The notes under the pieces were generated by a model, which did not search any database, was not told the DNA's origin, and saw only the letters and a list, made by a program, of their open reading frames with translations. A program made the translations under genes and the position numbers. Shown piece by piece: positions 37,309-46,569 of a DNA stretch of 64,000 nucleotides (its first letter is position 1; every line of letters starts with the position of its first letter). Location of the stretch: NCBI RefSeq assembly GCF_024809975.1, contig NZ_JANUDY010000003.1:124001-188000 (forward strand), read 5' to 3'. Source of the DNA: Comamonas sp. BIGb0152 (lineage in GTDB: Bacteria > Pseudomonadota > Gammaproteobacteria > Burkholderiales > Burkholderiaceae_C).

Positions 37309-38319
37309 TCAAGCAGGTGCCAGCGCGTCATTCGCATAAATGGCCACCAGCGCCTCGCCGTCCATGCCAATCTGGCCCCGGTACATGCCCTCGGAGTTAA
37401 AGCACAAGGACACCTCACCATCGGCACCCACCGCAATCAGGCCCCCATCACCGCCCAGCGGCGGCAGCACGCGGTGGATCACCTCGGCCGTCGCCTGGGC
37501 CACCGATTCGCCCAGCAGCTCCACGCGCGCAGCCACGGTGTGGGCGGCCGAGCCCCGGATAAAGGCCTCGCCCACGCCGGTGCAGGACACGGCCACCACG
37601 GCGTTCTTGGCATAGGTGCCAGCGCCCACCACCGGCGAGTCGCCCACACGGCCCGGCTTCTTGTTGGTCAGCCCGCCCGTTGAGGTGGCAGCGGCCAGGT
37701 GGCCATGCACATCCAGCACCACGGCACCGACGGTGCCCATCTTCTTGCGCTCGTCCAGCGGGGCGGCCGGGGTCTGGCTTTGTGCGGTATGGTCCAGCGC
37801 CACCTGCTCGCGTCCCGATGCCAGTGCTGCCGCCTGCACGGTGCGCAGCTGGGCCAGGCGCTGCTCGGTAGAGAACCAGTCGCGCGCCACCATCTCGCAG
37901 CCCTCTTTGGCTGCAAACTGCTCAGCCGCCTCGCCAATCATGAAGACGGGGCCACCCGCCGCCATCAGCGCCAAGGCCGCCCGCACCGGGTTGCGCACCG
38001 TGCTGACACCCGCCAGCGAGCCGCAGGCCAGATCGCGCCCGCGCATCACGCAGGCATCCATCTCATGCGTGGCATCGGCGGTAAACACGGCGCCGCGCCC
38101 GGCGTTGAACAGCGGGCATTCTTCGAGCAGGCGCACGGCCTCCACGGCGACCTCTTCGGCAGGCGCACCTGCGGCCAGTTTTTGCTGCGCCCCATGCAGC
38201 ACGTCACGCAAGGCCTCGCGGTAGGCCTGCTGCTGCGCGGGGGTGATGGAGGCGCGGGTAATGGTGCCAGCACCGCCATGGATAGCGATCACGGGGCGAA
38301 AAGAGGTGGAGGTCGTCAT
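37309..38319 (-). CDS. iaaA: Isoaspartyl peptidase / L-asparaginase (Ntn-hydrolase)
   Basis: 336-residue precursor that autocleaves before Thr196 (MGTVGAVVLD), which becomes the N-terminal nucleophile of the beta subunit. Alpha-subunit hallmarks are IAIHGGAGTI, FNAGRGAVFTADATHEMDA and GRDLACGSLAGVSTVRNPV; beta-subunit hallmarks are STGGLTNKKPGRVGDSPVVGAGTYA. The enzyme hydrolyses beta-aspartyl dipeptides and asparagine. Upstream of gsiABCD in the same order as in E. coli, where the pair links peptide and glutathione salvage. Start ATG 38319. Confidence 0.93.
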   Translation of the reverse strand: MTTSTSFRPVIAIHGGAGTITRASITPAQQQAYREALRDVLHGAQQKLAAGAPAEEVAVEAVRLLEECPLFNAGRGAVFTADATHEMDACVMRGRDLACGSLAGVSTVRNPVRAALALMAAGGPVFMIGEAAEQFAAKEGCEMVARDWFSTEQRLAQLRTVQAAALASGREQVALDHTAQSQTPAAPLDERKKMGTVGAVVLDVHGHLAAATSTGGLTNKKPGRVGDSPVVGAGTYAKNAVVAVSCTGVGEAFIRGSAAHTVAARVELLGESVAQATAEVIHRVLPPLGGDGGLIAVGADGEVSLCFNSEGMYRGQIGMDGEALVAIYANDALAPA

Positions 38320-38372
38320 AGTTCTTGGGCTGGTCGCGCAAGCAGGCGCTGCCAGCAGGGTCAGTGAAAGAA

Positions 38373-39245
38373 TCAGGAAGCCAGCAGCGGCAGCAGGGTA
38401 GCCAGGAATGCATCGGGCTGCTCGTACTGCACCCAATGGCCGCTGTCGGGCACCCGCACAAAAGCCTGCAACTGCGGCGTGACCGCGCGGTATTTGTGCT
38501 CCAGCGCGGGCATATAGCTCTTGTACAAGGCGTCGTAGGCGCCATAGATGGCGGCGACCGGGCAGGCAATCTGCGGCAGCGACTGCGCCAGGATGTCGGT
38601 GTTGGCCAGGCGCCTGCGTGGCAAGCGGTCGCGCAGCACATTGTGCTGGTGCAAGGCCAGGGCTTGGTCGTCGATCTTGGCAGCATCCCAGAGCATCAGC
38701 GCGCCCAGGTTGTAGCGGTGCATCTCCAGCTGCTCGGCCGGGTCGCTCAGGTGGCGCCAGCCCTTGAGGCTGAATTGCTTCTCGGGCACCACGCCCATGG
38801 CAGGGGCGCCCACCAGCACCAGGCGCTCTACCGCATCCGGGTAGGCAGCGGTCAGCATGGCGGCCGTCATGCCGCCGAACGAGAAGCCCATCAACTGGCA
38901 GGGCAGCAAACCCAGTTGCACCATGCCGGCACGCAAAGGCGCCAGCATGGCATCGGCGTCCGCGCCTGTGGCAGGGGGGTCGGAATCCCCAAACCCGGGC
39001 AGGTCGGGCAGCCACAGCTCAAAACCCTGAGCCAGCAGCGCATCGATATTGCGAATCCAGTGGGTCCAGCTGCCGCTGCCGCCATGCAGCATTACCAAGG
39101 GCAATCTGCCGGGGCGGCGCTGGCCCCAGTGGTGCCAGACCACGGTCTGGCCTTCATAGAAGGTGGTGTGCCGCGTCGCCTTGGCCAGCAACGCCTGGTA
39201 GAGCGCCGGCAGCCCAGCAGGGCTGAGGTCGACAGTGTCCGACAT
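38373..39245 (-). CDS. Alpha/beta hydrolase
   Basis: 290 residues. LVMLHGGSGSWTHWIRN (oxyanion-hole HGG) near residue 52 is followed by the nucleophile elbow GFSFGG, the acid region YGAYDALY and the catalytic His in SGHWVQYEQPD. These features resemble C-C bond hydrolases and esterases of the HsaD/MhpC type, but no substrate can be named. It lies 8 nt downstream of aroQ and 53 nt upstream of iaaA on the same strand, perhaps within one transcript. Confidence 0.85.
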   Translation of the reverse strand: MSDTVDLSPAGLPALYQALLAKATRHTTFYEGQTVVWHHWGQRRPGRLPLVMLHGGSGSWTHWIRNIDALLAQGFELWLPDLPGFGDSDPPATGADADAMLAPLRAGMVQLGLLPCQLMGFSFGGMTAAMLTAAYPDAVERLVLVGAPAMGVVPEKQFSLKGWRHLSDPAEQLEMHRYNLGALMLWDAAKIDDQALALHQHNVLRDRLPRRRLANTDILAQSLPQIACPVAAIYGAYDALYKSYMPALEHKYRAVTPQLQAFVRVPDSGHWVQYEQPDAFLATLLPLLAS

Positions 39246-39253
39246 GGCGGTGC

Positions 39254-39715
39254 TCAGGTCGTCTGACCCAGCAGCACCTGGGCCACCGCATCAATGGCGA
39301 TGCTGTAGCCCTGCACCCCCAGGCCGCAGATCACGGCCTTGGCCACCGGCGCGATATACGAATGGTGGCGGAAGGCCTCGCGGGCATGCACGTTGCTGAT
39401 GTGGAGTTCGATCACCGGCAGCTCCGCCCCTTTGATGGCATCCATCAAGGCCACACTGGTGTGGGTGTAGGCGGCGGCATTGAGCACCACGCCCGCCAAC
39501 TCGCCCTGGCGCTGCAGCTGGCCGGCCTCGTGCAGCCAGTCGATCAGCGCGCCTTCATGGTTGCTTTGGTGAAAACGCAGGGCCAACTGGTGGCGCGCTG
39601 CGGCCTTGGCGCACAGCTGCTCGACATCGGCCAAGGTATGGGCGCCATAAATCCCAGGCTCGCGCAGGCCCAACAGATTCAGGTTCGGACCGTTCAGTAC
39701 AAAAACAGTTTTCAT
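39254..39715 (-). CDS. aroQ: 3-dehydroquinate dehydratase, type II
   Basis: Third step of the shikimate pathway. 153 residues from ATG 39715 (MKTVFVLNGPNLNLLG, the canonical start; an ATG seven codons upstream is possible). Catalytic Tyr23 lies in REPGIYG. The NSNHEG equivalent is SNHEGALIDW, NAAAYTHTS follows, and the catalytic His lies in IELHISNVHAREAFRHHS. It acts as a dodecamer in this family. It is first of a possible aroQ-hydrolase-iaaA series. Confidence 0.95.
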   Translation of the reverse strand: MKTVFVLNGPNLNLLGLREPGIYGAHTLADVEQLCAKAAARHQLALRFHQSNHEGALIDWLHEAGQLQRQGELAGVVLNAAAYTHTSVALMDAIKGAELPVIELHISNVHAREAFRHHSYIAPVAKAVICGLGVQGYSIAIDAVAQVLLGQTT

Positions 39716-39823
39716 CTCAGCTTCCACAACGGACATCAGATGTGGATTATCAGAGCATTCCGCCCCCAGCCCCAGAAGCCCAAGCGACAGCTAAAGCACG
39801 CCCAGTCACGGCCGAGCGCGCAT

Positions 39824-39847
39824 AAAAAAGCCCTGGCGAACCAGGGC
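39824..39847 (-). terminator. Terminator after the proline/tyrosine repeat gene
   Basis: On the minus strand GCCCTGG-TTCG-CCAGGGC is followed by six T, 25 nt downstream of the stop at 39872. Confidence 0.85.
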
Positions 39848-39871
39848 GTGTGGCGCAAGGCAGGCTTGCCC

Positions 39872-40249
39872 TCAATAGCGGTAGTAATCGCGGTCGTGGC
39901 GATGGTGGCGGTAACGGCCGGGAGGCGGGCCGTAGTACACGGGCGCGGGGCGGTAGACCGGAGCGGGACGGTAGACCACGGCAGGAGGCGGTGCCACATA
40001 CACCGGCTGGGGTGCATAGACCGGTTGGGGGGCATACACGGGAGGTGGTGCCACATACACGGGTTGGGGTGCGTACACGGGCTGAGGCGCATAAACCGGC
40101 GCCGGGGCCATATACACGGGGCCTGGCACATTGATGCCCACCGACCAGGACACCCGGCTGGCATGGGCGCCCGCGCTCATCAGCGCCAGGCCGGTCAGCA
40201 CCGCAGCGGTGGCCCAGCGAGAGCCTTGTTTCAGCATTGAGTTGCGCAT
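39872..40249 (-). CDS. Exported proline/tyrosine-rich repeat protein
   Basis: 125 residues from ATG 40249, with AAGGAGA 7 nt upstream. A Sec signal peptide ends near residue 26 (SAGAHA-S). The mature part begins RVSWSVGINVPGP and then consists of repeats of the type PVYAPQPVYV and APPPVYAPQ, later PVYRPAP, and ends in a His/Arg/Asp/Tyr-rich tail (RYRHHRHDRDYYRY). The repeats are also visible in the DNA. It is probably an extended periplasmic or cell-surface protein; function unknown. It is divergent from glnS. Confidence 0.75.
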   Translation of the reverse strand: MRNSMLKQGSRWATAAVLTGLALMSAGAHASRVSWSVGINVPGPVYMAPAPVYAPQPVYAPQPVYVAPPPVYAPQPVYAPQPVYVAPPPAVVYRPAPVYRPAPVYYGPPPGRYRHHRHDRDYYRY

Positions 40250-40456
40250 ATTGATCTCCTTGCGAGAATCCCTGAAAAATGTCATTGAACTTTCAACGCG
40301 GCAAGCCACCAGAAAGATACCAAACGCTGTGCAAATTCTGGTTTCAAGACAAGATATCCTGTTGCAAAGCGTAAACAAGCCCGTAGCACCCTGCTTCAGA
40401 TTGCAGAAACCGCAATACGTTCCAGCCATCAGGGTACTCCCTTAGAATAGACAGAT

Positions 40457-42274
40457 ATGAATGCACCTGCCCCGAGCGCTTCGCACAACGGTAGTGACGA
40501 AGTGGTCAAACCCACCAATTTCCTGCGACAAATCATCGAGTCCGACCTCGAAAAAGGCAGCTACGCCCAGCGCCACTGGGGTGGCTCGCCTGGCGATGCC
40601 CAGCACCACCAGCAGGGCGACGTCGACCAGGCCAAGATCCGCACCCGCTTTCCGCCTGAGCCCAACGGCTACCTGCACGTGGGTCACGCCAAGGCCATTT
40701 GCCTGAACTTTGGTCTCGCACGTGACTTTGGCGGCGTCTGCCATCTGCGCTTTGACGACACCAACCCGGAAAAGGAAGACCAGGAATACGTGGACGGCAT
40801 CATCGATGCCGTCCGCTGGTTGGGCTTTGACTGGAAAGACCCCAGCGGCGAGCAGAACCTGTATTACGCCAGCAACTATTTCGGCTTTATGCACCGCTGC
40901 GCGGTCTACCTGATCGAGCAAGGTCTGGCCTATGTCGATGAGCAGTCGGCCGAAGAGATGCGCGCCAACCGGGGCGACTTCACCCGTCCGGGCGTCAACA
41001 GCCCCTTCCGCGACCGCAGCGTGGCCGAGAACCTGCAGCGCTTTGCCGATATGAAGGACGGCAAGCTGCCCGATGGTGCTGCCGTGCTGCGCGCCAAGAT
41101 CGACATGACGGCGCCCAATATCAACCTGCGTGATCCTGCGATCTACCGGGTGCGCCATGCCGAGCACCACAACACCGGCAACCAATGGTGCATCTACCCG
41201 ATGTACACGTTCGCGCACCCGATCGAGGACGCCTACGAGCACATCACCCACTCGATCTGCACCCTGGAGTTCGAGGACCAGCGCCCCTTCTATGACTGGC
41301 TGCTGGACCACCTGCGCACGGGCGGCCTGATCGATGCGCCCCAGCCGCGCCAGTACGAGTTCTCGCGCCTGAACCTGACCTATGTGATCACCAGCAAGCG
41401 CAAGCTCAAGCACCTGGTGGACAACCAATTGGTCAGCGGCTGGGACGACCCGCGCATGCCCACCGTGGTCGGCCTGCGCCGCCGGGGTTACACGCCTGCG
41501 TCCATCCGCAATTTCTGCGAGCGCATCGGTGTCACCAAGGATTACGCCTGGATCGACTATGCGACCCTGGACGGTTGCCTGCGCGAAGACCTGGAAAACC
41601 AGGCCCACCGCGCCATGGTGGTGCTGGACCCCGTCAAACTGGAGCTGAGCAACTGGGCCGAGGTGTTTGGCAGTGCCGAGCACCTGGAAGCCTGCAGCCT
41701 GCCCGCCCTGCCCCACCCGGCAGAAGGCCAGGTGGTGCCCGAGCGCCACTTCACGCTGGGCCGCGAGGTCTGGATCGAGCGTGAGGATTTTGCCGAAGTG
41801 CCCCCTAAGGGCTACAAGCGCCTGTTCCCCGGCAACAAGGTGCGCCTCAAGGGCGGCTATGTGATCGAGTGCACGGGTTGCGAGAAGGATGCCGACGGCG
41901 TGATCACCAAGGTGCTGGCCACCGTGGTGCCTGACACCAAGAGCGGCACGCCCGGCGCCGACAGCGTCAAGGTCAAGGCCGCCATCACCTGGGTGGGCGT
42001 CGCCAATGGCGTGGCGGCTGAAGTGCGCCTTTACGACCGCTTGTTCACCGATCCGCAGCCCGATGCCGGCGGCAAGGACTTTCTGACCCTGCTCAACCCG
42101 GACAGCCTCAAGGTCGTGACCGCCTATGTCGAGCCCTCGCTCCAGTCGGCGCAGCCGGATGACAAGTTCCAGTTCGAGCGCTTTGGCTACTTTGTGGCCG
42201 ACCGCCATGACCACCGCAGCGACAAGCCGGTGTTCAACAAGATCACGGGCTTGAAGGATTCCTGGGGCAAATAA
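40457..42274 (+). CDS. glnS: Glutaminyl-tRNA synthetase
   Basis: 605-residue class I synthetase. The HIGH motif is HVGH at residues 74-77 in RFPPEPNGYLHVGHAK, and the KMSKS-like motif is VITSKRKLKHL. An extra ~20-residue segment (residues 38-60, rich in His, Gln and Asp) precedes the catalytic start compared with the E. coli enzyme. The presence of GlnRS implies direct glutaminylation. The ATG has no Shine-Dalgarno; TAGAAT ends 8 nt before it, so the mRNA may be leaderless. A terminator follows. Confidence 0.97.
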   Translation: MNAPAPSASHNGSDEVVKPTNFLRQIIESDLEKGSYAQRHWGGSPGDAQHHQQGDVDQAKIRTRFPPEPNGYLHVGHAKAICLNFGLARDFGGVCHLRFDDTNPEKEDQEYVDGIIDAVRWLGFDWKDPSGEQNLYYASNYFGFMHRCAVYLIEQGLAYVDEQSAEEMRANRGDFTRPGVNSPFRDRSVAENLQRFADMKDGKLPDGAAVLRAKIDMTAPNINLRDPAIYRVRHAEHHNTGNQWCIYPMYTFAHPIEDAYEHITHSICTLEFEDQRPFYDWLLDHLRTGGLIDAPQPRQYEFSRLNLTYVITSKRKLKHLVDNQLVSGWDDPRMPTVVGLRRRGYTPASIRNFCERIGVTKDYAWIDYATLDGCLREDLENQAHRAMVVLDPVKLELSNWAEVFGSAEHLEACSLPALPHPAEGQVVPERHFTLGREVWIEREDFAEVPPKGYKRLFPGNKVRLKGGYVIECTGCEKDADGVITKVLATVVPDTKSGTPGADSVKVKAAITWVGVANGVAAEVRLYDRLFTDPQPDAGGKDFLTLLNPDSLKVVTAYVEPSLQSAQPDDKFQFERFGYFVADRHDHRSDKPVFNKITGLKDSWGK

Positions 42275-42302
42275 GCTTCAAAACCTCACCACCTGATCCC
42301 GA

Positions 42303-42332
42303 CCCGCCCCAGCAAGCTGCGGCGGGTTTTTT
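42303..42332 (+). terminator. Terminator after glnS
   Basis: CCCGCC and GGCGGG (12-nt loop) followed by six T, 28 nt after the stop. Confidence 0.8.
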
Positions 42333-42351
42333 CATGGGTGCTCAGGCTGGG

Positions 42352-43998
42352 TCAGCTGTCTATCGCGTCTGCAGAGCCGGCTTGCTTGCGCAGCTCGAAC
42401 TTCTGGATCTTGCCGGTGCTGGTCTTGGGCAGCTCGCCAAACACCACCGCACGTGGCAGCTTGAAGCCGGCCAGGTGCTTTTTGCAGTGGGCGACGATGT
42501 CCTCGGCGGTGACCTGCGCGCCAGGCTTGAGCTCGACAAAGGCGCAAGGCGTCTCGCCCCAGCGGGCATCGGGCTTGGCCACCACGGCAGCGGCCAGCAC
42601 GGCGGGGTGGCGGTAGAGCACATCTTCGACCTCGATCGACGAGATGTTCTCCCCGCCCGAGATGATGATGTCCTTGCTGCGGTCCTTGATCTTGATGTAG
42701 CCATCCGGGTCCTGCACCGCCAGGTCACCGGTGTGGAACCAGCCGCCCCGAAACGCCTCTTGCGTGGCCTCAGGATTTTTCAGGTAGCCCTTCATCGCAA
42801 TATTGCCCCGCAACATGATCTCGCCCATGGTCTGGCCGTCCTGTGGCACCGGTGCCATGGTTTCAGGATCGCGCACCTGGGCATCGCGCTGCAGGTGGTA
42901 GCGCAGGCCCTGGCGGGCATTGAGCCGGGCACGCTCGCCAATGTCCATGTCTTGCCAGGCGGGCTGCTGGGCGCAGACCATCACCGGGCCATAGACCTCC
43001 GTCAGCCCATAGACATGGGTCAGGTCAAAGCCCAGTTGCTCCATGCCCTCGATCATGGCAGCCGGCGGCGCGGCACCGGCTACCATGCATTTGACGCCAG
43101 CGGGCACGCCCTCCTTCAGCGCTGCGGGCGCATTCACCAGCAGGCTGTGCACAATCGGCGCGCCGCAGTAGTGGCTCACGCCATGGTCTTTGATCGCAGA
43201 AAAAATAGCCTGTGCATCCACTCGGCGCAGGCAGACATTGACCCCTGCGCGCAGCGCCACCGTCCAGGGAAAGCACCAGCCATTGCAGTGGAACATTGGC
43301 AAGGTCCACAGATACACGGCGAACTTGGGCATGTCCCACTCCAGCACATTGCTGATGGCATTCACGGCCGCGCCCCGGTGGTGGTAGACAACGCCCTTGG
43401 GGTTGCCCGTGGTGCCGCTGGTGTAGTTCAGCGCAATGGCATCCCATTCGTCACCGGGCAGCTGCCAGTCAAATCCAGCATCCCCCTGGGCCAGCAAGGC
43501 CTCGTAGCTCAGGCTGCCCAGCCGCTCGCTGGCCTCGCCGTACAGTGCATCTTCCACATCCACCAGCAAGATGGGCGTCTGCGATTGGCGCAGCGCCAAG
43601 GCCTTGGCCACCACGCCGGCGTACTCCGGATCCACGATCAGCGCCTTGGCCTCGCCATGGTCGAGCATGAAGGCGATGGTCTGCGGATCGAGCCGGGTGT
43701 TCAAGGTGTTGAGCACGGCCCCTGCCATGGGCACGCCAAAATGCGCCTCCACCATCGGCGGGGTGTTGGGCAGCATCACCGCCACCGTGTCGTTCTTGCC
43801 AATGCCGTGCTGCTGCAAGGCGCTGGCCAGCTGGCGGCAGCGCGCATAGGTCTGGGCCCAGGTCTGGCGCAGCTCCCCGTGGATGATGGCCAGGCGCTCG
43901 GGATAGACCTCGGCCGTGCGGGCGATGAAGCCCAGCGGGGTCAAAGGGCTGTGGTTGGCGCCATTGCGCTCCAGTGCGGTGTCGAAAATACTGCTCAT
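42352..43998 (-). CDS. Acyl-CoA synthetase (AMP-forming)
   Basis: 548 residues from ATG 43998. ANL-superfamily motifs are the P-loop YTSGTTGNPKG, the GLTEVYGP adenine motif, GGWFHTGDLAV with the hinge region DRSKDIIISGGENISS, and the catalytic lysine in PKTSTGKIQKFELR. The DPEYAGVV, NYTSGTTGNPKGVVYHHRGA and LPMFHCNGWCFPW stretches match the medium-chain/DmdB-like subgroup that activates propionate-derived or medium-chain acids. The specific substrate is unknown. It is divergent from dnaG. Confidence 0.9.
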   Translation of the reverse strand: MSSIFDTALERNGANHSPLTPLGFIARTAEVYPERLAIIHGELRQTWAQTYARCRQLASALQQHGIGKNDTVAVMLPNTPPMVEAHFGVPMAGAVLNTLNTRLDPQTIAFMLDHGEAKALIVDPEYAGVVAKALALRQSQTPILLVDVEDALYGEASERLGSLSYEALLAQGDAGFDWQLPGDEWDAIALNYTSGTTGNPKGVVYHHRGAAVNAISNVLEWDMPKFAVYLWTLPMFHCNGWCFPWTVALRAGVNVCLRRVDAQAIFSAIKDHGVSHYCGAPIVHSLLVNAPAALKEGVPAGVKCMVAGAAPPAAMIEGMEQLGFDLTHVYGLTEVYGPVMVCAQQPAWQDMDIGERARLNARQGLRYHLQRDAQVRDPETMAPVPQDGQTMGEIMLRGNIAMKGYLKNPEATQEAFRGGWFHTGDLAVQDPDGYIKIKDRSKDIIISGGENISSIEVEDVLYRHPAVLAAAVVAKPDARWGETPCAFVELKPGAQVTAEDIVAHCKKHLAGFKLPRAVVFGELPKTSTGKIQKFELRKQAGSADAIDS

Positions 43999-44151
43999 CT
44001 CTGCTTGTCTCCTCGGCAAACACTGTGCCACAGGCAGCTGACATGAACATTGCGCGCTGTCACCCTCTGGATAGCCAGGATTTGCGCCTAACCGAGGGCT
44101 GATTGGGCCTGCGCTGCTGCGGCGCAGGCCGGCATGCGCGACAATAGCCGG

Positions 44152-46200
44152 GTGTCCATCCCCCAGTCATTTATCCAGGAGCTGCTCTCCCGCGTCGACG
44201 TTGTCGATGTGGTCGGCCGCTATGTGCAGCTGAAAAAAGGCGGCGCCAACCTCATGGGGCTGTGCCCCTTTCATGGGGAGAAATCGCCCTCCTTCAGCGT
44301 CAGCCCCTCCAAACAGTTCTACCACTGCTTTGGCTGCGGCAAAAACGGCAATGCCATCGGCTTTCTGATGGACCACACCGGCATGGGCTTTCGCGAAGCG
44401 GTGACCGACCTGGCCCAGAGCGTGGGACTGCCGGTGCCTGAAGACGATGTCTCGCCCCAGCAGCGCGAGCGCGCCGCCCAGGCGCGAGAAAAGCAGGCTT
44501 CGCTCACCGACTTGCTGGAAAAAGCCGGCGACGCCTACCGCAAGCAGCTGTCGCAATCGCCCAAGGCCATTGCCTACCTCAAAGGCCGGGGCGTCAGCGG
44601 CGTCACCGCCAAGCGCTTTGGCCTGGGCTATGCCCCTGAGGGCTGGCGCAGCCTGGCCAGCATCTTCCCCGCCTATGACGATGCCAAGCTGGTCGAATCG
44701 GGCCTGGTCATTGAATCAGACGACGGCGAAGGCAAGCGCTACGACCGTTTCCGCGACCGGGTGATGTTCCCCATCCGCAATATCAAGGGCGAATGCATCG
44801 GCTTTGGCGGCCGGGTGTTTGGCGATGAAAAACCCAAATACCTCAACTCGCCCGAAACCCCGGTCTTCCACAAGGGCCGCGAGCTCTATGGCCTCTTTGA
44901 GGCCCGCACCGCCATCCGCGAGCAAGGCTATGCGCTGGTGACCGAGGGCTATATGGACGTGGTGGCTCTGGCCCAACTGGGTTTTCCCAATGCCGTCGCC
45001 ACCCTGGGCACGGCTTGCACGCCCGACCATGTGCACAAGCTGTTCCGCTTTACCGACACCGTGGTTTTCAGCTTTGACGGCGATGCCGCCGGCCGGCGCG
45101 CCGCACGCAAGGCGCTCGATGGCGCGCTGGCCTATGCCAGCGACACCCGCAGCATCAAGTTTCTTTTTCTGCCCGCCGAGCACGACCCGGACAGTTTTGT
45201 GCGGGAATACGGCGCGGACGCCTTTGCCCGCCATGTGCATGACGCCACGCCGCTGTCGCGCTTTTTGCTGGAAGCGGCCAGCGAGCTGTGCGACCTGGGC
45301 CAGGCCGAGGGACGGGCCCGCATGTCGAGCAACGCCCGCCCGCTGTGGAACCTGCTGCCCGATGGCGCGCTCAAGCGCCAGCTGCTCGGCGAGATCGCCG
45401 ACAAGGCCCAGCTGCCCGCTGCCGAGCTGGAGGGCCTGTGGCAAAAGGCCACCGCGCAGGAGCTGGCCCGCCAAAGCGGCGCCGCCCAGGCGCCCGCCGG
45501 CAGCACGCCCCGCCAAGCCCCGGCTTGGGATGCAGCCGCCATGGGCGCCGATGCCATGCCCTCTTATGGCGACGCGCCGCCCTGGGGCAACGACATGGCC
45601 ATGGAGCGCTACCCCGGCCAGCGCAATGAAGGCTATGGCGAGCCGCGCAGCCCCAATGGCGGCGGCAATGCTTACACCAAACGCAGCGGCGAATGGCGGC
45701 CCGATGGGCGCAGCGGCCGCAAAGGCAGCTGGCAGCCCAGGCCCGCACCCCAGCCGCCCATGCCCACCGTGGCCGTGGCCCGCGAAGACCAGGCCGCCCG
45801 CCTGCTGCTGTCGCACATGGCTTTTCTGGAGAATTTCTCTCCGGAGGATGCCGCCACCCTGGCCCAGCTGCAGCCCCCGCACGGCCCCTTGTTCGCCTGG
45901 GTGGAGCAGCAGTTCCTGGCCCATGGCGCCCAGTCTTGGGCGGTGTTGCGCGAGCATATGCGCGGCCATCCCGTCGAGGGCTTTGCCGCAGCCTTGATGC
46001 GGGGCCAGCATGCGCAAATCGATGGCCCGCTCGACGAAATCCGCGCCGAGCTGCGCGATTCGCTCAGCCGCATTGTGCTGGACCAGCTCGAAGAACAAAA
46101 CCGCCAGCTGGTCACCCAGGCCTCCGACCCCCAGGCCTTGCGCCGCTACCAGAGCAATTTCCAACGCATCGGCCTGCTCAAGCGCCAGGTGAACCAATAA
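44152..46200 (+). CDS. dnaG: DNA primase
   Basis: 682-residue primase making RNA primers at the replication fork. I chose GTG 44152 (SIPQSFIQELLSRVDVVDVVG follows), since it begins right at the conserved N-terminus. An ATG six codons upstream overlaps the likely -10 GACAAT (44140-44145). The CHC2 zinc finger is C38, H41, C59 and C62. The Toprim domain has VTEGYMDVVALAQ and SFDGDAAGRRAA. A Pro/Gly-rich linker near residues 440-530 leads to the DnaB-binding C-terminus. rpoD follows after a 369-nt leader. Confidence 0.95.
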   Translation: MSIPQSFIQELLSRVDVVDVVGRYVQLKKGGANLMGLCPFHGEKSPSFSVSPSKQFYHCFGCGKNGNAIGFLMDHTGMGFREAVTDLAQSVGLPVPEDDVSPQQRERAAQAREKQASLTDLLEKAGDAYRKQLSQSPKAIAYLKGRGVSGVTAKRFGLGYAPEGWRSLASIFPAYDDAKLVESGLVIESDDGEGKRYDRFRDRVMFPIRNIKGECIGFGGRVFGDEKPKYLNSPETPVFHKGRELYGLFEARTAIREQGYALVTEGYMDVVALAQLGFPNAVATLGTACTPDHVHKLFRFTDTVVFSFDGDAAGRRAARKALDGALAYASDTRSIKFLFLPAEHDPDSFVREYGADAFARHVHDATPLSRFLLEAASELCDLGQAEGRARMSSNARPLWNLLPDGALKRQLLGEIADKAQLPAAELEGLWQKATAQELARQSGAAQAPAGSTPRQAPAWDAAAMGADAMPSYGDAPPWGNDMAMERYPGQRNEGYGEPRSPNGGGNAYTKRSGEWRPDGRSGRKGSWQPRPAPQPPMPTVAVAREDQAARLLLSHMAFLENFSPEDAATLAQLQPPHGPLFAWVEQQFLAHGAQSWAVLREHMRGHPVEGFAAALMRGQHAQIDGPLDEIRAELRDSLSRIVLDQLEEQNRQLVTQASDPQALRRYQSNFQRIGLLKRQVNQ

Positions 46201-46569
46201 GCCGGCATGACCGCGTACATGAGCCAGCGCAGCGCACAAGCCCGTTAAAAATATTTGCTAAAAATGCATGGCGGACTCTTGACATTGGCTAAAAAGGTAT
46301 AATATTTGACACATCGGCAAGAGCGACAGCAGCACCTCCGGACCGGGCCCGCGTGAAGACTCACGCGATTTGCCACCAGCGCAAGTGCCCAAAATACCGC
46401 AAGGACTGCATTCCAAATGTTCGCCCCCACATCTTGCCTTGAGGCTTAACGCCTTTTGCAGCCGCGTTGTTCGCCGCATTTGTTGCGACCAACCACTGCA
46501 GTTATTTAATGCGCCGGTGATGGCGCTTGCCAGTTTTCTTTGTGTGTTCTCTTTGATCTGAGGGTGTCC
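46201..46569 (+). promoter_or_regulatory. rpoD promoter and long 5' leader
   Basis: 369 bp without a gene. A consensus TTGACA (46279-46284) and TATAAT (46298-46303) are separated by only 13 bp, so the true pair is uncertain; TTGACA with AATATT at 16 bp is an alternative. The leader of about 260 nt contains CGCGTGA-AGAC-TCACGCG (46350-46367), a perfect 7-bp hairpin. Confidence 0.5.

Noticed and set aside
46279..46303. TTGACA and TATAAT before rpoD as a firm sigma-70 promoter
   Set aside because: The 13-bp spacing is too short for a normal promoter; kept only as an uncertain regulatory region.
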